From assembly GCA_900088475.1 (NCBI GenBank), contig FLMG01000390.1:5146-51450 (forward strand): a DNA stretch of 46,305 nucleotides, written 5' to 3'. This stretch comes from Hyphochytrium catenoides (Eukaryota > Sar > Hyphochytriomycetes > Hyphochytriales > Hyphochytriaceae). The translations under genes and the position numbers were made by a program. The notes beneath the pieces were generated by a model. That model worked only from the letters and a program-made list of their open reading frames with translations, was not told where the DNA came from and made no database searches. Positions 1 to 11,880 of this stretch are shown here, in pieces; the stretch's first letter is position 1; each line of letters begins with the position of its first letter.

Positions 1-549
1 AGAGCTGGGAAGCGGTAGAAACCTCAGCGACAAAGAAAGCGATGTACAAGAGGAAAGAGGTTGAGGACAGGAGAGAGAAGCGAAGAGGAGCAGAAGGAAA
101 GAAAGGGCGGGGGAGAGAGAGAAGAGACAGAGAGAGAGAAAGAGAGAGAGAAGAGGGAAAGAGAGAAAGAGAGAGAGCGAGAAGAGATGAGGCAGAGAAG
201 GTGAGAGAGAACAAAAGAAAGAGGGAGAAAGGTGAGAGAGAGAAAGACAGAAGGCGATGAGAGAGAGCCCTCGAAGAGAGAAGCCTGAGGAAGAGAAGCC
301 CCTCTTCCCATCAAAGCGAGAGGACCAAATAGGCTCCACAGGATACCAATAAGACAGAGCCCATCAATTTACAGCATTTCGCCAATGATAAAAACTAAAG
401 AGATACAGAGACAGAAAACCTTGGGAAAGACCAGAACAAGAAACTTCTGCACCCTCACGATAGCCGTTACCGGCACTAGCTACAACCCTACTTTAAGTAG
501 AGCCATACAGCATAAAACAACCACAAGATATTCTTGACATTGGACTTCT

Positions 550-2592
550 CTATAATCTAAGATAGAGGAGCAAGCTCTGGAGCTCGCCCTCTGATATGAG
601 TAATTCAGTCCGTCGGCCTGAATTAGGTTTTGGATGTTTGTCGAGTGGATTCTGAATAGGAGGAGGTGTTTTTTAGAGAGAAGAGAAGGAGGAGGGAGAG
701 AGGAGAAGAGGAAAAGGCTGAAAGAAATGATTGAAGTGGCTTGTTGGTTCAAGTGAAGGGATGGGTAAAGTAATCAAGGACTGGGTGAATGAGGTAATCA
801 CGGACTGGGTGGATGGGAGCCACTTGCAACCTGGCCTATCCATCTCAATTAGTGGTGACGTATATCCTCTCTCCGGAAGCTGCTGTTGGCTTGGGCCTCA
901 GGGGCGTGATGCATCTCGAGCATTACCGACACACAGAAAATGGAAAGGATGATCTTCGCCTTTCACTTCAGGCACATTCACTAATAGCTTCGCCCTTCGG
1001 GCTCGCAATAAATAAAGGGTTGTGCCACTACTGTTTTGCCCTGCTACTGTACAAATATTATGCCCACCCCTAACATAATGCTCTACGTGTAAATCCAGTG
1101 TGCCTGCCCACTCCAGCTATGAAGAGTTGAAAGGTCACACAACTGTATCCTATGCTAATGCCCATCATGGGCGAAACAGTAGCAGCTCTTTTGAGAGGAG
1201 AAAAACAGCTTTCACCATTTTAGACATAACTCCTCGACGGCTGGGAGTGAGAAGGTGCCCTTGAAATATGTTGCCCCTGAACTATATGGCTAGCAGAACT
1301 CAAGACGATTTGTCCATGGGGTGTCGTGGGAACAGACGCCACCACTTGGCTCTTGCTTAGGTTGGGCAAAATAGTGGCACAACCCTTTACTTTTTCAATG
1401 GCGCTCTTGTCGTAGAACTTCTAGGGGAGAAGATGTGTCAAAGATTTCCAAGAAGTAGCTTCTGAGCATAGAAGAAATCCTTTCCATTTCGTCTTTTCCC
1501 CTAGCGCATTCTATCTGTCGTCGAGGATTCGCTCAATATCCCACACGAGCTCATTGGTTTCTGGGTCAATAAAGGGTTTAGAGTAAGACTCCCGGCGGTC
1601 GTTGCATTCTTCCACGTGTGGAGGGAAAAGATATGGACAGGCTGTGCAATTCGGAAGCTCTTACTTTATAGCTCTTTGCACTTTGGTGGAGCCGTCTGCC
1701 CCTACTTCCCTGCCTGGAGAGTAACCCTTGGCGCTTGATCATTACGATGCTGTCCGGTCGGCTCGCCGTCCAGACCTAGGAGGCGACACTTTCTCCTCTA
1801 CCTGCGGCAACGCCTTCCCCCATCAGCCTTAGTAGGTGCCCAGCTAGGGGAACTTCGCCTGCGCATTGGGTTTCTCCCGTGGTCTCTCATTGATTCTCAG
1901 CCTGCGCTCAACTTACTTTATTTTTACACTTACTACGTCCATACGCCGCTGAAAGAAATAAGAAGGGCCTAGAAAGCAAATTGGGACTCACGAAGGTTGG
2001 AGGCATTAGGTGAATATCATATCTGATATTGACTAAAAAGGGGTAGGAATGAAGGAATCTGACAAAACAAGCGAACCACAAAGCTAATGGCAAGAGAAGA
2101 TATAACGTAAGAAAGCAAGACTATACAAGCTGATAAGAAAAGGCTGGGATGCAGTTGAAAAGACGCCTCTGCCTTCCATCGATCCACGGCACTCGTTACA
2201 GTGACTATCCATGCCTTACCGCGGCCGCATGTAGCTGATGAGCCCAGATATAGCGGCCAGAATAGTAATTCTCAAACCTCAAGGACTCAGGGAAAGGTGC
2301 ACAGAGCGAGAGCACAAAAGAAGTAGAAGAGAGAGAGACACAAGGCGTAGCATCGTTTTCAAGAAGATACACAGAGACGTCGCCCGAAGAAGCAACAAAA
2401 TTGGTAAATAGACAACAATTGAGCAGATTTAGCTCTCTTTCAACTGCTTTCTACCCATTGTACAGTCTGAAGGAGGCCTGCCGACACCTGTGACAGCTCC
2501 ATCAGCTTCTTATAGTCAGGGCGGTCAGACGGGAGCATCGTCAGGCAACGGAGGAAGAGCGAGTTGGTCGCTGAGAGAGAAGGGGATGGCAT
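550..2592 (-). CDS. Possible small gene, about 73 aa, function unknown
   Basis: Tentative three-exon model on the minus strand: 2592-2488, 1948-1934 (a 15-nt microexon) and 651-550. The first exon begins with ATG and has a codon-like stretch containing SDRPDYKKLMELSQ, then a CAG/GTGTCG donor. The microexon lies between TTTCAG and a strong GTAAGTG donor. The last exon follows a long pyrimidine tract ending in ATTCAG and runs to TAG. All joins are phase 0, as in RAB3GAP2 just upstream on the same strand (339 nt away). I recognise no family. The second intron would be about 1.28 kb, longer than any other intron modelled in this window, and more exons may be hidden in it. The model could be wrong, and the first exon could belong to an unrelated transcript. 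Confidence 0.25.
1013..1389. repeat. Inverted-repeat (MITE-like) element
   Basis: The arm at 1013-1041 (starting TAAAGGGTTGTGCCACTA and ending TTTTGCCC) is the reverse complement of 1364-1389, apart from a 3-nt insertion in the left arm. A third, partial copy of the arm end lies inside at 1169-1182 in inverted orientation. The 377-bp size and terminal inverted repeats suggest a small non-autonomous DNA transposon. I see no clear target-site duplication and no coding capacity. Confidence 0.45.
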
Positions 2593-2930
2593 GCAGGAGG
2601 AACCTTGGGCTGCCAACAGAGACAGGGATTAGTCCTTTAAAGGCTGAGGAAGTCAGAAGGGGAATTCCCAGGAAGAGAAATATGGAGAGACGAACGCCAA
2701 CAGACAGACAGAAAGCAGACAGAAGAGAAGAAGGTAACTTCTTTCACAAATCTAGAGCCCGCTTATGCTCTGCTTACAGGTACTAGCTCACATGATCCAT
2801 TAAAAGAACCAGCAGGCAAGGTAGAGAAAGACAAATAGCAAGTACGGGGAGACCAAATATCGGTGAGCAAAGAGTTCAGGTTGAGGACAGGGGACACATA
2901 TTAGAGAATGGGTGATGGAAGAAGGAGACA

Positions 2931-5900
2931 TTAGCTCTTACTTCTCTTGAATGGAGGCTCGTCGCTGGTGATCCAGTCGCTTAGATCCGCTGGGACAGAG
3001 GTCATTAGAGGCGCAAACTTCACACTGCGACGCATTTGGGAGAGGATGAGAGAGAGTCGTTGACGGCCAATGGCGACTAGCTCCTCCACTAACGAGGACT
3101 TGTCCTTCATCTACCAGAACCACCAGCAGACATGGAAGTACAAGACAGGGGTGAGATGGCGCGTCACATCGAGTGCCAAAAAGAAGGTCGAAGCGACGAA
3201 GAAGAGTCAAGACCTAGGAACGCGGATAGCAGCAGAAGGCTGGATACAGTTGACTGAACAACGGGCCGAACGAAGGCTGGTTCTCTGACTTAACCCGATC
3301 CACCGAAAAGGCAAAAGGATAGAGTCAGAAAGAGGATCGCAGAGCGTAAGACGGATAGATAGGACCAGTCCTTGTACCTGCACAAGAACCTCCTCTGCAA
3401 TAATGTCCTGCCCTTTCTCATAGAGAAGGATAACCTGCCGCTGGCGGACAATCTCCGCGGAAATCCCATAGGATTGAGCAAGTGATTGGGCCATCTTATC
3501 ATCCACCAACAGCACCTGGAAGACAAACTACAAGCAGCGACGCACCAATAAAGTAGCGTGACGGAGGCAGGTAGCAAATAACATGAGACCCATTAGCCTC
3601 CTAATATAATCCTTGCCGTCAGACAGAAAGTGCCAGCAGAAAGAGAAAGCTAAGGGACATAGTTGGCACTACTTCAAGAACCTAGGTCAAACGGAACCCC
3701 TCGGTCTCTAGAGCGACAAGGGATGTAGATTGGATTTACAAGGTGTGCAGGCGCGACGAGAGAAGCTGTGAATAGCCTTGCTAGAGCCGTACACAAGAGG
3801 AAAGGAGAGATGTGGATGATAAAAGTGGAGACGGGCAACACATCTGCTGCTACGCAGAGGTAAGCGATAGACTCAACGTGCTGTCCGGTGGTTGGGCCTT
3901 ACCTCCTTTCTAGCTTCATAAACCTGTCCTGCCTCTGCCGCGCTCCCTTTACCGCCAGGCGAACTCCTGCTCTCGATAGCCCACAGAGCATTAGGAGAGC
4001 AGAGGTCCGCTGATGAAGGGAATAAAGAGAGAGGATTCACTCCCTGCGGAAGGGAAGCGAGACGAAGTCAGTCTGAATGTTAGAGAGCTTATGAGATATG
4101 ACAAAAGGGCAACATTCAGGTGTATGAGTCTATAAGAGGCGGCATGTAAAGACAAAAATGGCTTTACAAAGATAAACAGCAGTGGGGAATCGGGCAGATG
4201 GCCGGTCATTGACTGGGCCCGGCAAGACAGAAGGAAGGAAAAGAAAGAGAAGGTGAGAAAGAAAGAGAGGATAAGAGAACGTAAGGGAGAGAAAAAGAGA
4301 GACAGCACACTTGCCTTGATGTCATGTGCGACCAGCGCATCAAGCGTTTGTAAGAGGAGTATGTGCAAACGAAGAGAGGACGGCGAGGGTGCTTTCTGGC
4401 CAGAGCTCAGACGAGAGAAAAAGGAGGTAGACAAGGTGGTTGGCCAGTATCGCAAGGTTACACTAGTTCCCTTTATCTCTTCAACGGCTTGAGAGCGAAG
4501 ACCGCTTCGCAGCTTTTGAGGGGTCTTTGGGGAAGCCAAGCCTTGCACTATGACCTGCGACAGGTGTACAGATGACAGAAAAGACGAGGTCCCCCGAAAG
4601 AGGTGAGGGCTTGAAAAAAAAATGAGAGAGAGGGAGAGATCAAGAGGTCCAAAAGCAACCTTGTCACAGCGGTGGAGCGAGGAAGCATCAGGAAAGTGGG
4701 CTTGACGCTAGCGGGATGGCCAAAGAGCAAAGGAGAGAGAAGGCGCAAGGGCGAAAGGGCGCATGGCGCCAGCTCAAGAAGGAAGAAGAAGCCTTACGTG
4801 TGAAAGAGAGGAGATTGGGAAGTCGATAGACGATAGGTGAACAGTTCCTCACTCTTACCCCGAGTACCCTCTGTACTTGTCCCAGTAACGCACGAATGTA
4901 CGTCTTCTCCTCTGCTCTCTCCTCTATTCTTTCTTGTTCCCCTTCGGCTTTCTTCTTTCTCTTCTCGTCATCTTCTCCACTGCTCCTTGCAGTCAGAATA
5001 TCTCTCACTTTGTCCCCTAAGCCTTCCTGCCATAGCTGCAGTGCCGCTCCTGTACGCAGATCTATGTCTTCTATGGCGAACAGGTGTTGAAGGCACGCCA
5101 CGAGTGTGACTATCTTTTTATCCTACAGGCAAGAGTAGCGGTCGTTAAGAAGAGAGCACGTTTGAACTAGGAACACAAAGAAAAGCAGGAAGAGATGAAA
5201 AAGACTGGATGGAGGTTGGAGTCGAAAAGACGGAGAGAGAGAACGAGAGAGAGAGAGAGGTGAGAGAGGCTAAAATGCACATCTATCAAGATAGAGATGT
5301 AGATGCTAAACTGACTGCAAACCTAAAGCAACGGGTAAGCAAAGAGTGAGAGAGAGAAGAGATTGACAGCACGAGCTGGCGGTAAGAGACAGGAAGACAG
5401 ACAGCTCAAAAGCAAGCACCCTTCTTCCTACCTCTTTCCTCCATAACTGGAACAACTGTAACGATCGGTAGTATGATAAGAGAGATGGCTGCCACAAGTG
5501 AGGGAACTTCCGAAGAAGAGCAACAACATTCTCTCTTATCCCCGCTGAGGGAGTAACGTCCTTGAGATCTTGTAGGAGAGAGTCATAGCTGTCTCGGCTT
5601 CCTTCCTTTCCTGCTTCACGGTCTTCTATCCAACTTCTATCGCTTTCCTTGCTTTCGTCATCGGGACGGCGCAGCCGTTGGACGTCGCAAATTTGCTGCT
5701 CTATTCCTAAGATCTGGGACATGGAGAGAGAAGATGTGAGAAATTCCGAAGAGAAAGAGTGAGGAGAAGAGTAAAAGAACAGAGACGACAGCCAGAGATG
5801 GAATAAATCTAGAAACATAGATGCAGTGTCACTCTATCAGTTTGAATATCACCTGCGCTAGGTTCCACGTAATCTCGAGTTCGGCCCTAGCGATTGACAT

Positions 5901-8900
5901 AAATATTGATTCACCGTCTTCTAGTGCTTCCTGCAATGGAAAGCATAAGAAAGAAAAGAGACTTAGAGACAGAATAAGGGAGAGAGAGGCAGAACACAGA
6001 AAGAAAGAAAAGAGAGAGAAAAACATATGGGAACGAGAGAGCACCAAGACAGAGATTGAGAGAAAATCAGAGAAAGAGGGAGAGGCAAAAGTCCAGGGAA
6101 GCGCCGGACCGCATAGACAGAAACAGACACACAGGGAAACGACTCTTAGAGCATGAGGAGGCCTACGGTCACCAGCTCGTGGGGAGAGTTATTCTTCGGC
6201 CCAAACAACAGTAAAAAATAAAGGGAGGGAAGAGAAAACGAAGAGACAGAAGAGACAAAGACGGCAAATGTAATCCCAAAAGTGACCCCAGCTCGGCTAC
6301 TCTGGGGCCCGTCCTACCAGCGTCAATACTCTCTCTTTTTTTCCCAGTCTTTCATTGATATAGAGAGCTATTCGAAGCTTCTCTCTGAGGACCAGCCACC
6401 GCCATCCTGCACTGTCTCCGTCCACCTTGCCCAAAGTCTTCTCTTCCAGAGCTTTTCCTCTTTCTCTCTCCACCTCATAGCACTGACAGCAAAGAAGAAG
6501 CGACGGAAGAAGGTCGGGCGAGCGCCGAATGTAGTCTATGATCTTCTCCAAGGGAGAGTTAGGAGGAAGTGATGGGGGCGGACGCGGAGGATGCATCTCT
6601 GTGTCTTCTTCATCCCCATCTTCCTCTTCTCCTTCTTCGTCTTCTTCCGCTTCATCGGCATTACTGGGTGGACGTCTATGGGTGGAAGTAAGACCCAAAT
6701 CTCCCCCTTCTTCTTCTAGGTAGAGGGAGAGCCAGCGATGGATAGGGGAAGAAGTAGGCTGGACTGGCTGTCTCTGAAGAGAACGAAGTGGGACCGAGAA
6801 GAACCACTCCAGGAAGAGCATCACATTCTTTGGTGGCGGAAGAAGTAGGCGCTGATGGATGTTCCAAAGACGCTGCTCGACGCATCGAAGTCGTAAGAGA
6901 AAAAAGACGATCAGTTTTATGGATGGCAGAGAGGAGAGAGAGAGATGCGCTGTAGAGAAGAAAATAAGAGGCGGGAGAGGTTGAGGGGCAGGAGAACATG
7001 ACAGGGACACCTTTAGAGCACAAGACTAACGTTTGAACGACACATCCCACCCAATAGAGCTAGGGCATTGCGGCAAACGAACCAAGAGATGCAGAGGTTG
7101 GAAAGAGAGTCTAAGGCGGACTTAGAAGATGAGTAAGATGAGGAAGATGGAAGGCCCCGGCAAATTAAGTGCCATTTCCAGTGAGGCAATAGGAGAGGGT
7201 AAGGACTAACAGAGATAGGAACCTACCGAGATTGAGAAAACATCGTGCAACGCGCTGCAGAAGAGAAAGGCCAGTAACTGCTTTCTTTGTGAGCGAGACA
7301 GCGGTGGAGAGGACTTCAAGAGAACGTAGTCGTCGGACGAGCGAATGCCATGAAAGAGCTCCTCGGGAGACTTTGAGAAATCAACTGGGACCGAAGGCAG
7401 GAGGAAGGCATTGCAGAAGGTGACGCAGTCAACGGCTGGGAGTTGGGAAGCAAGGCTTTCTTCTACTATTCCATCATTATCAACCTCGCCCTCCTTCCGC
7501 AGTGGTTGGAGCACAGATAGCCAGCCCTTTATCTCGGTAAGGAGGGGCTGAGGCTCCTCCGTTGCTATCATAAAAGAGGAAGACTGATCCGCGATTTCTC
7601 CGAGTTCCTGAAGATGTTAGCCATTGATATTGCACAGGAAGACAGTCGTGAAACAGGTCAAGGGTCAGATTCTTCATAAAAGATTACGAGCTATGGCATT
7701 GGATGGGGGCGAAATGAGGTGACAGTCTTTATCATGAAGCGAGTGACCGAGGAGAAGGGAGAAAGGGAAACAGAAAGAAGTGCGGAGAATAAAGGACAGT
7801 CCTTAAAGAGGCAGCTGAGGCTAAAGGCCCCTATAAAATAGTTGAAAGCAGAACAAACAGAATGGAGAACGCCAGCTTGGTGTGCTGTCATCACCAACTC
7901 GCCACAACGAGATCGGGCGAGACAAACCGGAAGAAGAGAGGCTCAAAGAGGACGAGAGAAGAACTGGAGCATAATGACGGCTGACAAACCTGTCTTAAGA
8001 GTTGATAGCCTTGGAGAAGTAGCTTCCTCCATGAGAGGCGCTTGTAAAGAGAGGAGATCTGTTGAGGCGTAAAGCCAGGCACACGATATCCACCAGCATG
8101 GGACTGTAGCGAGGACTTGAGCCTCTACAGAGGTAAGAGAGAGGCAGCAAAACGAGGTGAGGGACGAAACTGACGAGCGCCAGGACGAGACGGAACTCTT
8201 AGGAGGAATAACATATAAAAGATCACGACAGTCAGTGGAGAGGTATAGAGCGTGAGAGATTGACCTTCAATAATTCTCTCTACAACCCGGTACCTATACA
8301 GCAAAGCCAACGCACCAATAGCGCAGACACAAGGAGAAGATTTGAGAAGACAGCGGAAGGGAAAGAGAGAGAATTTTAAGCTCAAGCCACGGCTGCTGCC
8401 CTCACTCTCCTACCTCCATACAGTAGTCAATCGCCCAGAGGTGGAAATCTGCCCCAAGGATCCCGGCCCTAGTCTCTCCTAGCTCCTCAAACACCTGAAC
8501 AAGCAAAGGAAGAGAGCGAATGCGGCTCATCTCCTTTTCCAGCCCCATCAAAAGCTCGTCAGAGGGTCGATAGCGGGCATCTCTCGTAGCCTTCCTCAAC
8601 CGCTCTAGGAATTGGTGGAGAAGGAAGGATTCTTGCTGGTTGCTGTTCTACTCTCCCAGAAAGCAAGCAAGGTAATGGAGAGGGAGGGAAGACGTACGGC
8701 GGCAGTTAGAGGAGGGAACAGTCTATGTCAAGGCAACAGATAGTAGAGAAGAATTTCTATTAGTTAGTTAGATCGTGCGTTGAGAAAGAAAGCATTTTAC
8801 ATATGCGGGACAAACGGAGGAGACAAGGGACCTGAGACTTTAAGTTCAAAAGCCGAGTGCTTACCTGTGAGAGGTAAGAGAAGACTTTCGTGAGACTCTT

Positions 8901-11880
8901 CTCTCTCAGCACAATCTCAGAGATCTTGATATTGATGACATGGCCCGCACTGGTGACAGGGAAAGAGACGAAGCACCGTGCCCGGCTGTCTCTCCCTGGC
9001 TCAAAGGAGGTACTCTAGACGGGAGAAGATGTGGTAGGCGTAAGACCGTGACATCATTGGAGAAATAGGAAAAAAAATAGATACGAGTCAGAGTGTACAA
9101 AAGGGCAGAATATGGAACTTTCTTTTCAATCTTCAGCAAGGGCCAGAATGTGAAGCCCTGCTCTTTACTCTCTGTCATCAAGGCTCTCGTCGTTGCACTA
9201 CATAACACTCGTCACACTTGCTTACCGATATGATCCTTGCTTGAGGGCCCACGGGGAGGACCATCACCCTGGGTCCATGGCGGGCCCTCCACAGCTCGAG
9301 AAGCCCTCTAGGTGGCGCGTAGATGGCTAAATATAGACCATAGGAGACCTCTGGATGAAGAAGGTCCGGATCGGAGAGGACAGTGCCAGAGCAGGTAGAG
9401 TGAGAGCGAGCAAGAGGGGGCCTCTCTCCCGCCTTCGCCCCTTCTCGAGTCCTGGTCTGAGGTTTAAACTGCTCAGGAGACTGCAACCAAGCAATCTGTG
9501 CGTCCCTATAGCCCTTCCAGTTGCGGATAACCTACAAATAACACCAGCAGTTGACCATATCGCCGTCGATGAAGAAAGACGTTAAAAGAATATCAGTCAG
9601 ACAAGACGGGTAAGACTACCGTCTCAGGAAAAGGAGTGCTTTAGCGGCCAGGTAAAGGCTAACAGAAAGGTCACCCATTAGAAAGTGCCAACAAGGTAGA
9701 AAAGTCGAGAGTAGCAAACCCCAACAACTAGAAGGCGATCAACATTTGAAACTGAATCGCCTATCAAGGACCTCCACAGTGAAAGGGACTCACAAGAAAA
9801 TGCTTTAGATCGAGCAGCAGCACCCTTCCAAAGGAGTCAGTGCAGGCGGCGAGCTCCCCGTGCGGGCTCACGATCACTCGCTCAATCTGCCGTCGAGGAT
9901 CAGACAGACTTGCGCCTAGAGGCACACTGTCAGGAGGAATGCCCGTCATGTTTTGTTCCTCCTCCGCTGGGAGAGACGATGAAGCATCTCTAGCGTCGCC
10001 ACCTCCTGATGACCATCCCCAGCTCTTGGCGAAGGACGAGACCTAACACGAACAAATCAGAAGAGAGCAGATAGGAAGATGAACAGCAGAGAAAAAAGAT
10101 GTGCAAGAAGGAGATTCAGACCTACGCTCCGACCTAGCACTTCACGAAGAAACGTAGAGCAAGAGTTTTTGCAAGATGAGGGAAAGCCGAGGACAAGGTA
10201 GAGACAATTACTGAGGCGTAACGTCAATAAAAGAGGAGCTGAGGATAAGGGACAGAGTATGTTACGACTGCAAAGCGACCAACGTGTGTCTCTCTCTAGG
10301 TCACCCTGGCACGAGCGCCATTTTCCTTTCTTCTTACCGCTGAGAAGGCGACAGAAGCCACCTTGGATGCAACCACTGAGGCTAACTGTCCTATATCAGC
10401 TCCTCTCGGATCTATTCCCTTCGTGTATAAGGAGAGGCAGGGCCCTCTTCCTCCTCCTAGCACATTGCAAGAACCCATACGATGGTGAGACTGGAAAAGC
10501 GAGGGAGGGGAGGGCCCACAGTAAACAGCCATGTTCAGCCTCTCTTGACCGGCGAGGAGCCACTTGCGGCAATGGATAGGCTTGGAGAGCAGAAAGGAAT
10601 CACTTCCTAGCCTTTCTCTTGTGGTTTGTTCTCTCGCTTTCCCGGCTTTTAATATCTCAGAGAGCGAGAGAATAACCAAGACCGAATTATCATGCAGGAC
10701 CCAGAGCTGCGTCTCCTCTCCTTCCCTTCCCCCTCCGGCCTCAGAACTGGAGAGAAGTGAATCTGCAACTAAACTGCCCTGAGACCGAGAGATTTGGATG
10801 ATCGAAGCATCTTCAAATTTCTAGGAAATGGGAAGCCGAAAGCGAGAACGACAAGACCAAGAAGTGAGAGAAAGAGTGTTATTTATGTCACCGAGAGAGA
10901 AGGCGAAGGCGGGAAGAGCAAAGTGGGCAAGCTCTCTCGGGAGAAGGAAGAGGAATGGACGGGATAAGCAACAGCAGAGACTGAGGAATAGCAAAGCAAG
11001 TCACAATAGAAAGGGATGGACCCTCATCCTCACGAGTCACACCACCAAGACAGGGGCAAAGCCCATGGAAGAAATGTAAAGAATGAACACGGCCAAGTCT
11101 CAGAAATTATAGCGCAGATTAAATAGCACCAGGAGAAAGAGGGAAGAAGAGGAGGCAAGTGTGAATTGTTAAGCGACGCGATCGACAGAAGAAGAAAAGA
11201 TCCTCGACGGTGCATAAATGCGTGATCATTGGAGGATGACCCACGGCGCTCAGATCGCCTCAGTATGACGATACGATGGACTGAAATCAGGAAGGGACTG
11301 AAACAAGGACTGTAGAGATGGAGAGACACGGAGAGGGCGGACAAAGGGAAAGCTACGACAGACGAAGAGAAGAACAGACAGAGAGGCCCTTCACCTGTGA
11401 AAAAATATTCTTCCCTTCAATGTCATAGACATGGAATAGCCCAGACGACGTTCCAATGGCAACATGATAATCATCCAGAAACGCTCCTGCAGAGACGAAC
11501 TCATCCTCATCTCTATGGAGATTGAGCTCCAAGAGCCTCGTCTTATGCGCCAGATTGTGATGGTGATCTTGAGAGTGCAAAGGGAAGACTAGTAGAGCAT
11601 TTTCCCTGCGGGCACAAAGGCAGCACTTGCTGTCTACTGAGAGATCGAATATCAGGTCCTTCTCTCCTATCCACGCCCCTCTCTTGACAGAGGCGAGAGA
11701 AAGTCTCTCCCGCTGTTCCAGTTGATGACGGGCAAAAATGCTGCCATACGTCAGTCTATGAAGGACTGAAGAGACATCTTCAGCCCGGAAAGAGCCGAAC
11801 TCGAAGAGGGAGTTAGAGGAATGCTCGTCTGGATCCAACAGGGAGGAAGAGCTCTCCATACTGTCATCGAAAGCCGCCAT
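2931..11880 (-). CDS. RAB3GAP2: Rab3 GTPase-activating protein non-catalytic subunit
   Basis: Sixteen exons: 11880-11395, 10820-10338, 10042-9794, 9531-9226, 9014-8865, 8647-8414, 8124-7990, 7607-7227, 6875-6318 (start may be 6872), 5930-5853, 5713-5432, 5122-4859, 4554-4315, 4043-3903, 3515-3378, 3110-2931. They join in frame to about 1434 aa; the human protein is about 1390. Family hallmarks as I remember them: GRVLLLDL, NWKGYRDAQIAW and IYAPPRGLLELW in the N-terminal propeller part (exons 3-4), and ILLYEKGQDIIAEEVLVQ followed by a VAIGRQRL segment near the C terminus. The family pairs with RAB3GAP1 and acts on Rab3/Rab18 at ER and vesicle membranes. Residues near 560-930 are less conserved, with an acidic low-complexity stretch in exon 9. 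The start sits in GCAGCCATGG. Every intron is phase 0. Intron 13 uses a GC donor. Introns are 139-574 nt and CT-rich in the sense direction. Confidence 0.9.
4044..4314 (-). other. GC-AG intron of RAB3GAP2 (intron 13)
   Basis: The donor reads ATCAAG/GCAAGTG and the acceptor CCTTCCGCAG/GGAGTG. This joins ALVAHDIK in phase 0 to a segment starting GVNPLSLF, which falls where the human protein has its KPVLALF-like segment. A GT alternative a few bases downstream (GCAA/GTGTGC) is a weak donor and needs a different acceptor. GCAAGT is the classic sequence of GC-type U2 introns. Confidence 0.6.

Noticed and set aside
24-314. Overlapping long frames in GA-rich sequence at the left edge, and similar frames at 21873-22259, 25542-26063, 31585-32289 and 33726-34181
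   Set aside because: These translate GA or CT repeats into Arg/Glu or Ser/Leu runs. Real exons on the other strand, or pyrimidine tracts of introns, explain them.
965-1000. GCCC-TTC-GGGC hairpin
   Set aside because: Very short stem, no T-run or RNA-gene context in a eukaryotic window.
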